A DNA stretch of 64,000 nucleotides from Arion vulgaris (Eukaryota; Mollusca; Gastropoda; Stylommatophora; Arionidae): assembly GCA_020796225.1 (NCBI GenBank), contig CM036755.1, positions 82,095,150 to 82,159,149 on the forward strand, in the 5' to 3' direction. A model generated the notes under the pieces. That model searched no databases. It was not told where the DNA came from and worked only from the letters and a program-made list of their open reading frames with translations. This document shows positions 1 to 11,604 of the stretch, in pieces. Made by a program: the position numbers and the translations under genes. Position 1 is the stretch's first letter, and every line of letters begins with the position of its first letter.

Positions 1-88
1 TTTGTAACCTAACCCTACCTGTGCCTAACTAAACTCACATTTTTAAATATTTTTTACTCTTGTGTTTGTGTTTTTGCCCAGTCTGATA

Positions 89-1905
89 TTGGTTATTGGT
101 TATTGGTTACTAAACTGACGTCATTGCACTCCAGGCAGACCATGTGCCCAGTCTCCCCAACAGATATCGAAGAGTATGCATACTGATGGTTCCTGTGGAT
201 CGCTGATTAAACACACCTCTCACTCTGCCTCTCAGGCATCCAGTTCGACTTGAACAACGGGTAACTCCAAACTGCTTAAATCGCTTGATCGATTCAACAT
301 CGATTTTAGTGTCCTCATCCAACAGAGAGTCGCAAGAGACCGAATAATATCCCCTTATACATCTTCAACTCCCCAACAATCGATGCTGTTGATGCAAGCC
401 TGTCCGCTCTCTCATTACCGTAAACACCCGCATGCCCAGGACAGTATATCCACGTAATCTGCTGGAGGTTAGAAACTTCTATAGACGACATCCACTCATA
501 CCTAAACCTGTCCTTTTGGATCTTGTGAAGCATCGACTGAGAGTCAGAGACAACAACTGCCCCAGTAAATGAAGTCCCAGAAATCCAATGGAGGGCAGCA
601 GTAACAGCCTCAACTTCCATCCTCATACTAGAAGTAGTTGTCCTGTATGCCCCACTTCGCTCTGCAACAACCCTACCATGCGCATGCCAAGAAACCCCAG
701 CCGATTTTCACCACGTTGAACTGACCCATCAGTATATACAACAACATCATCATCCCTTGCATTATCTTCTATCAGCTGCTTAACTGCGTGATCAGCTTTC
801 ATTTTGCCCCAATCTCTACATTCTCTTCCAAGAGTAATGATAACGTTGAGATAGTTCATCATGCCACCATCTGTTGGGATCCATTCTTCCCTTTTGGTAG
901 GGTCGTAACCGTAGTCACCAGGCCAATTGTTCTCTCAGCCTGGGCCATCCACGACATTCCACGCTTGATTCTCGTGCCCTTAACATCATTAGTGTTCTTG
1001 TGTAGTGGATGTCTCTTATTCGAAGTAACCAGCATATATGCCTTGGTTTAGGCGATTGCATGACGGGAGCATAGTGACAGAAGGCCAAGCATATATCTCA
1101 TCTTCACAATGGGGTATCTCTAGTGCAGCCCAGAACTATACGCATACCTTTATTCAGAACCTGTTCGAGTCGTTCACATTGTCATCTTGATATCGTAAGA
1201 ATTCCGAGTCTGTAATCTACCACTGACATTACCAGTCGATCGAACAAAATGGCAAGTAGTCTCTGCTCAAGGTGTGCGGCCACCATAACTTTGAGAGCCG
1301 CAAGACCACGCTTGCACCGTTGTATCGTCTGTTCAATATGGTGTTTGAAAGATAGACTACGATCAAAGGTTATTCCAAGATATCGCAACCTGTCTCTGCG
1401 CTCGATGGTATGTTCATCAAAGATTACACAGGGTAGGTCAGCCTTGACGATGTGATTATTCAACGAGCACCACAACATACACGCTTTTTCAGGATGGACC
1501 TGAGAGCGAGACTTTCTACACCAACCCGAGATGGTACGCAATGTTTTCTGAATGTCGCCAACCATCTCTCGTCTATCTGACCCAGTCCTATATACAGGGT
1601 GTTCAACTTAAAGCAGCCCCAGTCATAAATAGAAATTTGCCAGGTACGCATTGCATCTCGTCTATTTACTGTTTAAACCGGTTCTGATTAGCTTGTCCTA
1701 CGTCACATTTGTTCATCGCCCTTCCCGCACTACAATTACACACCATCACACAACCATGACCTATACTACGTCATAACTGAACCATCTCCTTTCCATACAT
1801 ACATGTCAGATTAGCTCTATTCACAGGCTGCTTTTAAGTTGAACACCCTGTATTAAGATATCATCTGCAAATGTCAATGCCCAGTCTGTAAAAATCAATA
1901 TTGCA
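89..1905 (-). mobile_element. LINE-I copy: RT C-terminal half and RNase H, decayed
   Basis: Non-LTR retrotransposon remnant on the minus strand. It starts at about 1905 in the RT domain with a WALTFADD catalytic motif. A MITE (1593-1852) interrupts it. RT continues at 1182-1565 with a DRLRYLGITFDRSLSF block. RNase H follows, with VVYTDGS (about 735-760), an MRMEVEAVTAAL helix and WIYCPGHAGVYGNERADRLA (about 395-460). It ends at 89 in repeats of AACCAAT read on the minus strand, a short-repeat tail as in I-type elements. Several frameshifts and stops break the frame. The closest relative in the window is the copy at 12686-14126. Confidence 0.88.
1593..1852. mobile_element. Mariner-type MITE (about 260 bp)
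   Basis: Terminal inverted repeats of about 25 bp start with CAGGGTGTTCAACTTAAA at 1595 and end with the reverse complement (TTAAGTTGAACACCCTG) at 1850. They differ by one A. Both ends are flanked by TA, the target used by Tc1/mariner transposases. No transposase is encoded between the repeats. It is inserted in the LINE-I RT region, so it is younger than that copy. Confidence 0.88.
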
Positions 1906-1912
1906 TCTGCAG

Positions 1913-2058
1913 CAAGGACAATCTGATCATCTAGTCACCCATTTTCATTTTACTGCTTGGCCTGACAAAGGTGTTCCTCTAACCCCCTGGAGTCTGGTAG
2001 ACTTTGAACAGAGGGTGGCTTCATATCCTACCAGCAAGCCTATTATTGTACACTGCAG
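1913..2058 (+). CDS. PTP exon: domain 1 WPD loop to catalytic cysteine
   Basis: Translates in phase 0 to 48 residues plus two bases. It contains HFHFTAWPDKGVPLTPWSLV, the WPD loop that carries the general acid Asp, and ends IIVHC, where Cys is the catalytic nucleophile. The acceptor is TGCATCTGCAG at 1902-1912; the donor is CACTGCAG|GTCTGT at 2059. The last two bases AG join T from the next exon to make Ser, giving HCSSGVGRTG across the junction. The exon begins about 8 bp after the end of the LINE-I remnant. Confidence 0.93.
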
Positions 2059-2254
2059 GTCTGTATCTATGTTTGATGTGCTATGTTTTTAGTAGACATC
2101 TAACATAGCATAATATGATAATCCAAACTCTTTGAGCAAAGAAAAATAATAACATTTGTTTATTTTGTCTGTTAGCAGACAAGAAGAAGAAGAAGGAAGA
2201 GGAAAAAGAGGAATGAAAGAGAATAAATAGAAATAAAGAATATCATAAAAAAGG

Positions 2255-5200
2255 CATGTCCTGAGCAGAACTTTGTCAGCCTAACAGTCTTTCAGAATGT
2301 CTCTCAAAGATACCTCTCTCCTACAGGCGTCATGCTCAAATCTTACGTTACGTCATGAATCCATCAACTATGTGGTCTTCTCATTTTTGCAGGGATTCCT
2401 CCTTCCATAATGTTCTTATCTAACCATTCATGTTCTTTTCATATGTCTGCAGGGATTAATCCTTCCATAATGTTCTTATCTAATCATTCATGTTCTTTTC
2501 ATATGTCTGCAGGGATTCCTCCTTCCATAATGTTCTTATCTAACCATTCATGTTCTTTTCATATGTCTGCAGGGATTCCTCCTTCCATAATGTTCTTATC
2601 TAATCATTCATGTCTTTTCATATGTCTACAGGGATTCCTCCTTCCATAATGTTCTTATCTAATCATTCATGTCTTTTCATATGTCTACAGGGATTCCTCC
2701 TTCCATAATGTTCTTATCTAACCATTCATGTCTTTTCATATGTCTACAGGGATTCCTCCTTCCATAATGTTCTTATCTAACCATTCATGTATTTTCATAT
2801 GTCTGCAGGGATTCCTCCTTCCATAATGTTCTTATCTAACCATTCATGTTCTTTTCATATGTCTACAGGATCTTTCCTTCCATAATGTTCTTATCTAACC
2901 ATTCATGTTCTTTTCATATGTCTACAGGGATTCCTCCTTCCATAATGTTCTTATCTAACCATTCATGTTCTTTTCATATGTCTACAGGGATTCCTCCTTC
3001 CATAATGTTCTTATCTAACCATTCATGTTCTTTTCATATGTCTACAGGGATTCCTCCTTCCATAATGTTCTTATCTAACCATTCATGTTCTTTTCATATG
3101 TCTGCAGGGATTAATCCTTCCATAATGTTCTTATCTAATCATTCATGTTCTTTTCATATGTCTGCAGGGATTCCTCCTTCCATAATGTTCTTATCTAACC
3201 ATTCATGTTCTTTTCATATGTCTGCAGGGATTCCTAATTCCATAATGTTCTTATCTAATCATTCATGTCTTTTCATATGTCTACAGGGATTCCTCCTTCC
3301 ATAATGTTCTTATCTAATCATTCATGTCTTTTCATATGTCTACAGGGATTCCTCCTTCCATAATGTTCTTATCTAACCATTCATGTCTTTTCATATGTCT
3401 ACAGGGATTCCTCCTTCCATAATGTTCTTATCTAACCATTCATGTATTTTCATATGTCTGCAGGGATTCTCCTTCCATAATGTTCTTATCTAACCATTCA
3501 TGTTCTTTTCATATGTCTACAGGGATTCTTCCTTCCATAATGTTCTTATCTAACCATTCATGTTCTTTTCATATGTCTACAGGGATTCCTCCTTCCATAA
3601 TGTTCTTATCTAACCATTCATGTTCTTTTCATATGTCTAGGGATTCCTCCTTCCATAATGTTCTTATCTAACCATTCATGTTCTTTTCATATGTCTACAG
3701 GGATTCCTCCTTCCATAATGTTCTTATCTAACCATTCATGTTCTTTTCATATGTCTACAGGGATTCCTCCTTCCATAATGTTCTTATCTAACCATTCATG
3801 TTCTTTTCATATGTCTACAGGGATTCTTCCTTCCATAATGTTCTTATCTAACCATTCATGTTCATTTCATATGTCTATAGGGATTCCTCCTTCCATAATG
3901 TTCTTATCTAACCATTCATGTTCTTTTCATATGTCTACAGGGATTCCTCCTTCCATAATGTTCTTATCTAACCATTCATGTTCTTTTCATATGTCTACAG
4001 GGATTCCTCCTTCCATAATGTTCTTATCTAACCATTCATGTTCTTTTCATATGTCTGCAGGGATTCCTCCTTCCATAATGTTCTTATCTAATCATTCATG
4101 TCTTTTCATATGTCTACAGGGATTCCTCCTTCCATAATGTTCTTATCTAATCATTCATGTCTTTTCATATGTCTACAGGGATTCCTCCTTCCATAATGTT
4201 CTTATCTAACCATTCATGTCTTTTCATATGTCTACAGGGATTCCTCCTTCCATAATGTTCTTATCTAACCATTCATGTATTTCATATGTCTGCAGGGATT
4301 CCTCCTTCCATAATGTTCTTATCTAACCATTCATGTTCTTTTCATATGTCTACAGGGATTCTTCCTTCCATAATGTTCTTATCTAACCATTCATGTTCTT
4401 TTCATATGTCTACAGGGATTCCTCCTTCCATAATGTTCTTATCTAACCATTCATGTTCTTTTCATATGTCTACAGGGATTCCTCCTTCCATAATGTTCTT
4501 ATCTAACCATTCATGTTCTTTTCATATGTCTACAGGGATTCCTCCTTCCATAATGTTCTTATCTAACCATTCATGTTCTTTTCATATGTCTACAGGGATT
4601 CCTCCTTCCATAATGTTCTTATCTAACCATTCATGTTCTTTCTATGTCTACAGGGATTCTTCCTTCCATAAGGTTTTTATCTAACCATTCATGTTCATTT
4701 CATATGTCTATATGGATTCTCCTTCCATAATGTTCTTATCTAACCATTCATGTTCTTTTCATATGTCTACAGGGATTCCTCCTTCCATAATGTTCTTATC
4801 TAACCATTCATGTTCTTTTCATATGTCTACAGGGATTCATCCTTCTATAATGTTCTTATCTAACCATACATGTCTTTTCATATATCTACAGGGATTCCTC
4901 CTTCCATAATGTTCTTATCTAACCATTCATGTTCTTTTCTATATGTCTACAGGATTCCTCCTTCCATAATGTTCTTATCTAACCATTCATGTTCTTTTCA
5001 TATGTTTACAGGGATTCCTCCTTCCATAATGTTCTTATCTAACCATTCATGTCTTTTCATATGTCTACAGGGATTCCTCCTTCCATAATGTTATTATCTA
5101 ACCATTCATGTTCTTTTCATATGTTTACAGGGATTCATCCTTCCATAATGTTCTTATCTAACCATTCATGTTCTTTTCATATGTTTACAGGGATTCCTCC

Positions 5201-6135
5201 TTCCATAATGTTCTATCTAACCATTCATGTCTTTTCATATGTCTACAGGGATTCCTCCTTCCATAATGTTCTTATCTTACCATTCATGTTCTTTTCATAT
5301 GTTTACAGGGATTCCTCCTTCCATAATGTTCTTATCTAACCATTCATGTCTTTTCATATGTTTACAGGGATTCCTCCTTCCATAATGTTCTTATCTAACC
5401 ATTCATGTCTTTTCATATGTTTACAGGGATTCCTCCTTCCATAATGTTCTTATCTAACCATTCATGTTCTTTTCATATGTTTACAGGGATTCCTCCTTCC
5501 ATAATGTTCTTATCTAACCATTCATGTCTTTTCATATGTTTACAGGGATTCCTCCTTCCATAATGTTCTTATCTAACCATTCATGTTCTTTTCATATGTC
5601 TACAGGGATTCCTCCTTCCATAATGTTCTTATCTAACCATTCATGTCTTTTCATATGTTTACAGGGATTCTTCCTTCCATAATGTTCTTATCTAACCATT
5701 CATGTCTTTTCATATGTTTACAGGGATTCCTCCTTCCATAATGTTCTTATCTAACCATTCATGTTCTTTCTATATGTTTACAGGATTCCTCCTTCCATAA
5801 TGTTCTTATCTAACCATTCATTTTCTTTTCATATGTCTACAGGGATTCCTCCTTCCATAATGTTCTTATCTAACCATTCATGTTCTTTTCATATGTCTAC
5901 AGGGATTCCTCCTTCCATAATGTTCTTATCTCACCATTCATGTTCTTTTCATATGTCCACATATTTCCATTTTCTCATTCTTATTTGCAGCATCAGCTAG
6001 TGTTCTTTGATATCGAGTTCTTTCTGGATAGAGATATACATGTTCTCTTCTGTGTCTATAGTATACGGATTACTCTTTTGTAAAACATATAATCAATGGC
6101 TTATATATGTTTTTACGTCTGTTAAATGTTTATGA
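2255..6135 (-). mobile_element. LINE-S copy with an internal 60-bp satellite
   Basis: Both flanks of the satellite match the LINE-S remnant at 47235-48485. The left flank (2255-2390, minus) reads like a degraded form of IQDVTDGLNMTT...FRRTVGVAKFCS, seen intact at 26320-26430. The right flank (5960-6135) matches 47500-47620, including TTCTTTCTGGATA, ATATACGGA and TTATATATGTTTTT. The element is a decayed RT C-terminus, split by expansion of its own sequence. It lies in the phosphatase intron between the exons at 1913 and 18546. Confidence 0.8.
2389..5958. repeat. 60-bp tandem array, about 60 copies
   Basis: The unit contains CCTCCTTCCATAATGTTC, TATCTAACCATTCATG and TTTCATATGTCTACAGGG. Most units are 60 bp, with 59-bp variants lacking one T, so the + strand frame stays open in stretches and then shifts. 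The open frames are a by-product of the repeat and are not called as genes. On the minus strand the unit reads HEWLDKNIMEGGIP, matching HEGLEKTVMKRRIP of LINE-S at 26240-26290. So the array is an amplified piece of RT coding sequence. Confidence 0.95.
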
Positions 6136-6263
6136 AGAATATAGGAAAGGAATATCATTTCAAAACTTAGAAAATTTGATATAATTTCCTGCTTGAGTTC
6201 TCATTTCACTTTAGTAGGTGTGATGTCCCTGGGAACTGATATTACACCTACATTGGTGACTGA

Positions 6264-6648
6264 TTGGTTTTGGTTACTAAACTGACGTCATTGCACTCCG
6301 GCACACCCATATGTCCTCAGTCACCCCAACAGATATAGAAGAGTACGCATACGGATGGTTCCCTTTGCTCATTGGTTAAACACATTCCTCATTCTGCCCC
6401 TCATGCATCCATTTCTACTGATATAACGTATAACTACAAACAGCTTAAATGTTTAAATTGATGGATCGATTCAACATCTATTTTAGTGTCTTCGTCCAAC
6501 TGACAGTCGCGAAGAGACCAAAGAACATCCTCCATATCCATCTTCAACTCCCCAACAATCGATGTGTTGATGCGGGCCCTGTCTGTTCTCTCACTGCCGT
6601 AACACCTGTGATCCCGGGACAGTAGATCCACATAAGCATCTGGAGGTG
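6264..6648 (-). mobile_element. LINE-I 3' fragment
   Basis: Starts with TTGGTTTTGGTTACTAAACTGACGTCATTGCACTCC, the same 3' end as 89-150, and continues into the region encoding the end of RNase H (ERTDRARINTSIVGELKMD on the minus strand). Deeply decayed and 5' truncated. It faces the + strand LINE-I end at 6850-7035. Confidence 0.75.
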
Positions 6649-6803
6649 ACTGAATGACTGGAGAATCATATATAATTTACTTGTAACGTTCTTCAAATTT
6701 AGAAAGTCATGTGCACATCTTGGTGACTGAATGACTGGGAAGTCATTTGTCTAAATGGTAATGTTCTTACAATTCAGAAAGTCATGATTCTCATCTTGGT
6801 GAA
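6646..6803. repeat. About 76-bp duplication, two copies
   Basis: The string GTGACTGAATGACTGG occurs at about 6646 and 6722. Each is followed by related sequence with TAATGTTCTT or TAACGTTCTT, TTCAGAAAGTCATG and CATCTTGGTGA. The copies have diverged considerably. Confidence 0.6.
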
Positions 6804-6849
6804 TGTCTGACAGGAAAATGATATATTTTTTAACTCCAAGGAAATTATT

Positions 6850-7035
6850 TAATGTGGTCACGCTGTATCAGATAACTGAATGTGTGCAGGGCAGATTGAG
6901 CAGTGTGTTTAACCAGAGATCCACCAACCTAAACCATCGTTGTGCATACCCCTCAACATTGCTAGAGAAGGATGAGCATTTATGGGGTTGCGCAGAGTCC
7001 TATGATGTCAGTTCAGTAGACAGTAATCAATAACT
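6850..7035 (+). mobile_element. LINE-I 3' end fragment
   Basis: Matches 13980-14110 in order: GAGTGTGTTTAACCAG-like block, GTTGTGCATAC, GATGAGCATTTATGGG, then TATGATGTCAGTTCAGTA, like the ATGACGTCAGTTTAGTA end of LINE-I. About 25-30% diverged by eye. No coding capacity remains. Confidence 0.6.
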
Positions 7036-7064
7036 ATCAGAGAATTTTTAACTTTTCCAGACAA

Positions 7065-7240
7065 ACAATTACTTCCTCTTGCTTTCTTTCCTGATGTTCT
7101 GTTGTAGAAGGATGTATTCTACTGTGGATTTGGTTGTATTCCTATTAAGTGGTGGAACCACTTATTCTTGTTTCTCAATGTAATTCAAGTAATGTTCTGT
7201 CCCAACTTTCTTTCTTATGCTGATGCTGGTGATGCAGTTT
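7065..7240 (-). mobile_element. LINE-T fragment
   Basis: Contains TTTCCTGATGTTCTGTTGTAGAAGG, which recurs at 24818-24845 and 37870-37895 next to the conserved LINE-T 3' end. The rest is decayed. Confidence 0.45.
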
Positions 7241-7329
7241 TTGGGTTTTTATTTTTGTATGTATCGTATTTCATATGTAGTTATTTTTTGGGATGGTGCT
7301 TTGCTCATTGTCTATGTTTGGTTCTGGTA

Positions 7330-7738
7330 ATAATACTGACATACGGATGCGAGTTATGGACAGTAAACAAACAGAACAATTTATGTAGGTCACAGAGATG
7401 TGGTTAGGCAGAAGAATGATGAGAATCCCATGGACTGTTAAAATGACAAATGTAGAGGCGTTGAATGGGGTCAAAGCACAGAAAAAGCTTATTATCAATA
7501 TAAGAAAGAGACAATCATCATGTTCAGACATGTAATGAGAAGGAGGCTTAGAACACATTGTGACAACTGGTAAAATCGAGGGGAGATGAGACAGAGAGAG
7601 AACATATTTTGGGACATTCTGACATCATGGCGCCGAAGAGCGTCAACATCTGAGATGATAGCAAACACCAGGGACAGAGATTGGTGGAAATCCATGATCG
7701 TTTGTGCCAGCCGGCACGGCACCTGATGATGATGAACA
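7330..7738 (+). mobile_element. LINE-D RT C-terminal fragment
   Basis: Begins in a TYGCELWTVNKQ block typical of the region after the RT thumb. It continues through a WLGRRMMRIPWTVK-like stretch and a RQRERT block to the end CGGCACCTGATGATGATGA. That GAT-repeat end recurs in the copies at 46762, 59325 and, reversed, 30588. Frameshifts throughout. Confidence 0.7.
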
Positions 7739-7974
7739 CAAAGTAGTCATGAAAATGTCATTTTATATACAATCTCTCAAAAGTACACAAATTCCTATAA
7801 CTTACGATTGGGATACAAATTTGGACATATCTGTTCTTTTCTTAAACAATATCAAAAGTAACTTGCATTCCAAAGTTAAAATAAAAATAAAAGTTATGTG
7901 CCCCGAATTTGATGACCCTAAAAAAGGCTTCATTAAGGCTAATCAGCGAAACAGAGCATTTATAGACAACAGTC
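7739..7974. other. AT-rich stretch, nothing recognised
   Basis: A + strand frame runs through 7704-8003 but overlaps the LINE-D end and the hAT terminus and has no motif I recognise. I see no repeat match elsewhere in the window. Confidence 0.4.
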
Positions 7975-8880
7975 TATATCATAGGTTTCAACCCTTTTTT
8001 TGAATGAACGCCCCCTTTTTCAGTGAATAATTTGATAGCGACCCCCTAGGGTAAACTATATTATACATGCTATAAATTGAAAAACAAGGACACCATTTTT
8101 CAGTTCTTCTTCTTCTTCTGTGCGTTCGTTCTTTACGACCAATTGTAATGACTCTTTATGATATGTTTGATCTTTGCCAAGAACGTGTATACGTTGCACA
8201 TTGGTTTGGTAGGCCCTAAACACATAGACTTCTACACGTTTAGGACACGTGCATCTGATTTCAGCCAAACCTCCTTAGTCGCCTCTTACGACATGCGTGG
8301 CAGGTAACAGTGGTTCTATTCTTTACACCCCAAATTTGGGCCCCGGTAACCACTCGGGCAATTTTTCAGTTATTTTATTAGAAGATAATACCAATATTAC
8401 TGTATTCCTCATAGTATCATTGACACAATTTATGTTATATTGTATTAATTAGAGCTGAGCTTGATGTGATGAAACTAATTTTTCGATGTTTGGCGACATT
8501 TTTGTCATCAATAATTTTAAATCGCCATATTCCTCTATTGACAATCTTTTTCGTTTCTTTGTAAATAGTCTGGTGACCATGCTATATCCTCTTTCAGCTA
8601 AATAAGGTGATGGGAATACAATAAACAACTTCTTACTGCAGCCCATAATGGTAGATATAATATTGGAATTTAACTGTGTAGACACAATTCTTGATACACA
8701 TTATTCAATTTTCCATTTTAACTTTTCATTTGTTGACAATTCTATCAACTCTTCCTCCAGGAATAATTCTGTTATTTGTATATTTTCTTCTTCTTCTTCC
8801 TCTGTGTACTCTCTAGAATGGGATTTCAGATTCTCTAATAAAGACCTCTATCAGCCAAGCCATACAGTTGTCTTGGATTT
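7975..8880 (-). mobile_element. hAT transposon, C-terminal part, copy 1
   Basis: The minus strand frame 8449-8685 encodes a C-terminal dimerisation region of hAT transposases of the ZBED5-like group: FPSPYLAERGYSMVTRLFTK, RLSIEEYGDL, SPNIEKLVSSHQ, then stop. Upstream (8690-8850) is an acidic TEEEEEENIQITELF stretch followed by ELIELS. The 3' flank runs to about 7975 with AAAAGGGTTGAAACCTATGA on the minus strand. SINE-V (8106-8360) is inserted in this flank. The near-identical inverted copy at 12126-14205 supports the boundaries. Only the C-terminal part is present. Confidence 0.75.
8106..8360 (-). mobile_element. SINE-V, complete copy with target-site duplication
   Basis: 255 bp flanked by an 11-bp duplication, ATTTTTCAGTT, at 8095-8105 and 8361-8371. 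Read on the minus strand it starts TGCCCGAGTGGTTACCGG, like the D-arm of a Ser/Leu tRNA (pol III A-box region). It then has the CATGTCGTAAGAGGCGACTA core and ends in a GAAGAAGAAG tail. The hAT copy at 12560-12640 lacks it, confirming the empty site. Confidence 0.9.
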
Positions 8881-11500
8881 TATTTTTCCCACTTTGCTGT
8901 GTAGTGCCCTCTGGCGATGGCTTTTGCTTCTTCCTAGCTAACCAGGTTGTCGTCTTGAGGCATCCCTGCTCCTCTTTAGCCAATCTGTCAGAATCTTCAT
9001 TCACATTGAGCTTGCAGTGTGAGGGTATCCACTGGATTACTACACTCTCGGAATCATGGGCCAACTAGGCTATGGTTGACCTGAGATCACTTAGTTCTGT
9101 GTTCCTTTTAGATTTCACTGTTGAGATAGCAGACCAAAAGCACAATTTTTCCATGTATTACTTTCATATGTTGTAGTATCATTTTTGCAGTTGCATTGAG
9201 GGCATCCAGCTCTGGGAGCCTGTATAACCAGGCAGGAGAGGTGCTGACTGGTTGTATGTGTCTTAATTGAGCCAGTGCCAATATTTGATCTGCGTGGACA
9301 AGCACTTTGGAGTTTGCCATGACGCTACTCCTTTCAATCTGCCCTCCCATAACTGTTTATTTGGGGTGCATTGGATGGTTCATCAGTCTCTTGCATTTTT
9401 CTTTTCGTTGAAGTACCTTCATGTTCCATCTGTCCTCCAATGGATGAAATATATGGCCATTTCCAGTACTTCTATGAGGGTAGACTTATGATTTCCGTGA
9501 TCTGTGAGACCTGACTTAACACTTGGCTTAGCTTTATGAAGTGTGTCTTGGAGATTATGACCCAGACTGTTATGACAGACTCAAGTACTGGTCAAACTCT
9601 CCCAGTGTAAAGCCTTTTCAGAATGCTACAACCCGCACGACTGTTGGTGCCTGCTAATTTGTTGTTCACGATCCCCATTTCTTCTTTGCTTTTGTTCACA
9701 GATTTCCTATTTTGTGTTTACTACGTCCGCCTGCTGTCCATGATTATTCCCATATAAGTTGGACATTTGTCCATTGAGAGTAGATGGTCATTGAACTTGA
9801 GTTTGAACATTTGTTTCTTCATGGATAGACTGAAGACTGTGAAATTGCTTTCCTTTTCATTCATAAAGAGTAGTCAAGACCAGGTCTATTTTTCAAACTT
9901 TTTAATTACACCTTGCATCCTTGTGCTGGCTACTGCTATTCATTCTTCTCGTGTCCACAGTGCCAGGTCATCAGCGTAGATTACAACATGCACTCTGTTG
10001 GGGATGTCTTCCATAATAATTTATAAAAATGAAGTAGCGTTGGAGACAGGAATCCCTCCTTGGGGAACAACTTGTTCGATGATTGCCTTCCTGCTATGTT
10101 TTTCCTGGTCTTATACTTTGGCTGTCCTATTTACCAGATAGTGACACATTGAGATATACAGGCGTCTTTTGATTCCGAGTTTGAGCAGTTTGATTTTGAG
10201 TCGCTCTCTCCAGACCCTGTTGAAAACCTTCTCAATGTCAACTCATACTGTTAGTGTATATTTCTTTTCTTGAAACCCACCTTCGATCTCCTGTGCAATG
10301 TAAGTTACTTGGTCTTCTGTTGATCCCTGCTGACTGAATACACTCTACTGTAGTAGTATCAATTGTTTTTGCTCCAGGTGCCACATGAGTCTTCTATTGA
10401 GAAGCCTATCCATCACTTTTCCAACACACCTAAAGAGGCTAATTGGTCTACAATTGCATGGATTGAATATGTTTTTTCCTTGTTTTAGATTGGGCACTGT
10501 GATAGCTTTTTTCCATTCACTAGGTATGTCTGCGACTTTCCAGCTCGCATTCAAAACTTTTATCAGCTCTTTTGGCTTTCTTGCTAGGTTGATGGGCATC
10601 TCATTTGTTATGCCATCCTTTCCTGGTGACTTCTTAAGGTTAAGACCCTGGAGTGCTTCTTCAATTCACCTCTGTCCATGTTGAGACGTCTTGTCTCTCT
10701 GGCTCTGCCTGCGGCTTTTTAAACTGCTCTCCTATATTTAGCCGATGCAGCCTTGAGTGCTATGTTGCTGTCTATGCTCTGCTCAGTTTACTCTTTATCT
10801 GGCCTGACTCACTTCATCTTCAACATTTTGGATCTCTTCTGACCGATAAGGTTTGTAGCTCCTTCTTGCACCTTTAGGAATTGAATCTCTTGCTGCTCTC
10901 AAAATGGATAAAAGTGAGTAGGTCTGTCATGTTACATATCTTTTTTGTTGTGTATTTATGGGGTCACAGTAGATGTCGCTGAGCCTGCAAACTGTGCACA
11001 GTCAGCTCTTTTGTAGTTCCACTGATCATTATTTTTGGACTTGGGTGAAAATTTCAAATCTTCAATGAGAGCTTGAAAGGTTTGTGTCACTGTCTCTAGC
11101 TGTTCCGTGTAGGTTCGATCCAAGTTGTGGACTATGTCACCGGTGGCAAAGACGAGGTCTGTAGGATATATTTTTCTATCTTCTTGAGTAGAAGGCTGGT
11201 GGATCATTGAGTCCATTCTTGAGCTGCATGTTGTTATCTATTTCCTACTGTTCTATCCATCCCCTTTACAATGGTGTTTTGGTATCCCCCCCTTTCTGAG
11301 TGACTGTTAAATCTTTCACTACTAGACAGTTTTTATTGGCTGTCATCGGTTTGGGATAAGGGGTTTTGAGTTCGAATCTGTTAGTTGTCTACAAATATGT
11401 CAATTCCCATGATTTTGCATCCCCATTTGTTTACTTCTGTTTCAGTGGGATCTGTTGCTCAAGTGATGAGCTTCCCCCTCTCCCTTCTTGCTTCTGATTT
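8881..11500 (-). mobile_element. LINE-B copy: endonuclease end, RT, RNase H
   Basis: Read right to left: endonuclease tail with MGIDIFVDN (about 11400), LVFATGDIVHNLDRT (about 11120-11170), RT finger/palm (10345-10630: INLARKPKELIKVLNASWK and PCNCRPISL), IYADDLALWT (about 9960-9990), a YMGIIMDSRRT thumb block (about 9740) and a degenerate RNase H ending WIPSHCKLNVNEDSDRLAKE (about 8965-9040). Many stops and frameshifts. LINE-B continues straight into hAT sequence at about 8880. Confidence 0.82.
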
Positions 11501-11604
11501 TTTCCAGTTTATTTTATTAATAAAGATTTAAGCGTAAAAATTTGCTGAATTTTATCTTTAAATTTACATTATTAAACTATTAATTGTTATATAATCCAGC
11601 TATT

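Noticed and set aside
2410..6000. Long open frames with 20-residue repeats (MFLSNHSCSFHMSTGIPPSI)
   Set aside because: By-product of a 60-bp unit. 59-bp units shift the frame repeatedly, and the source is antisense LINE sequence.
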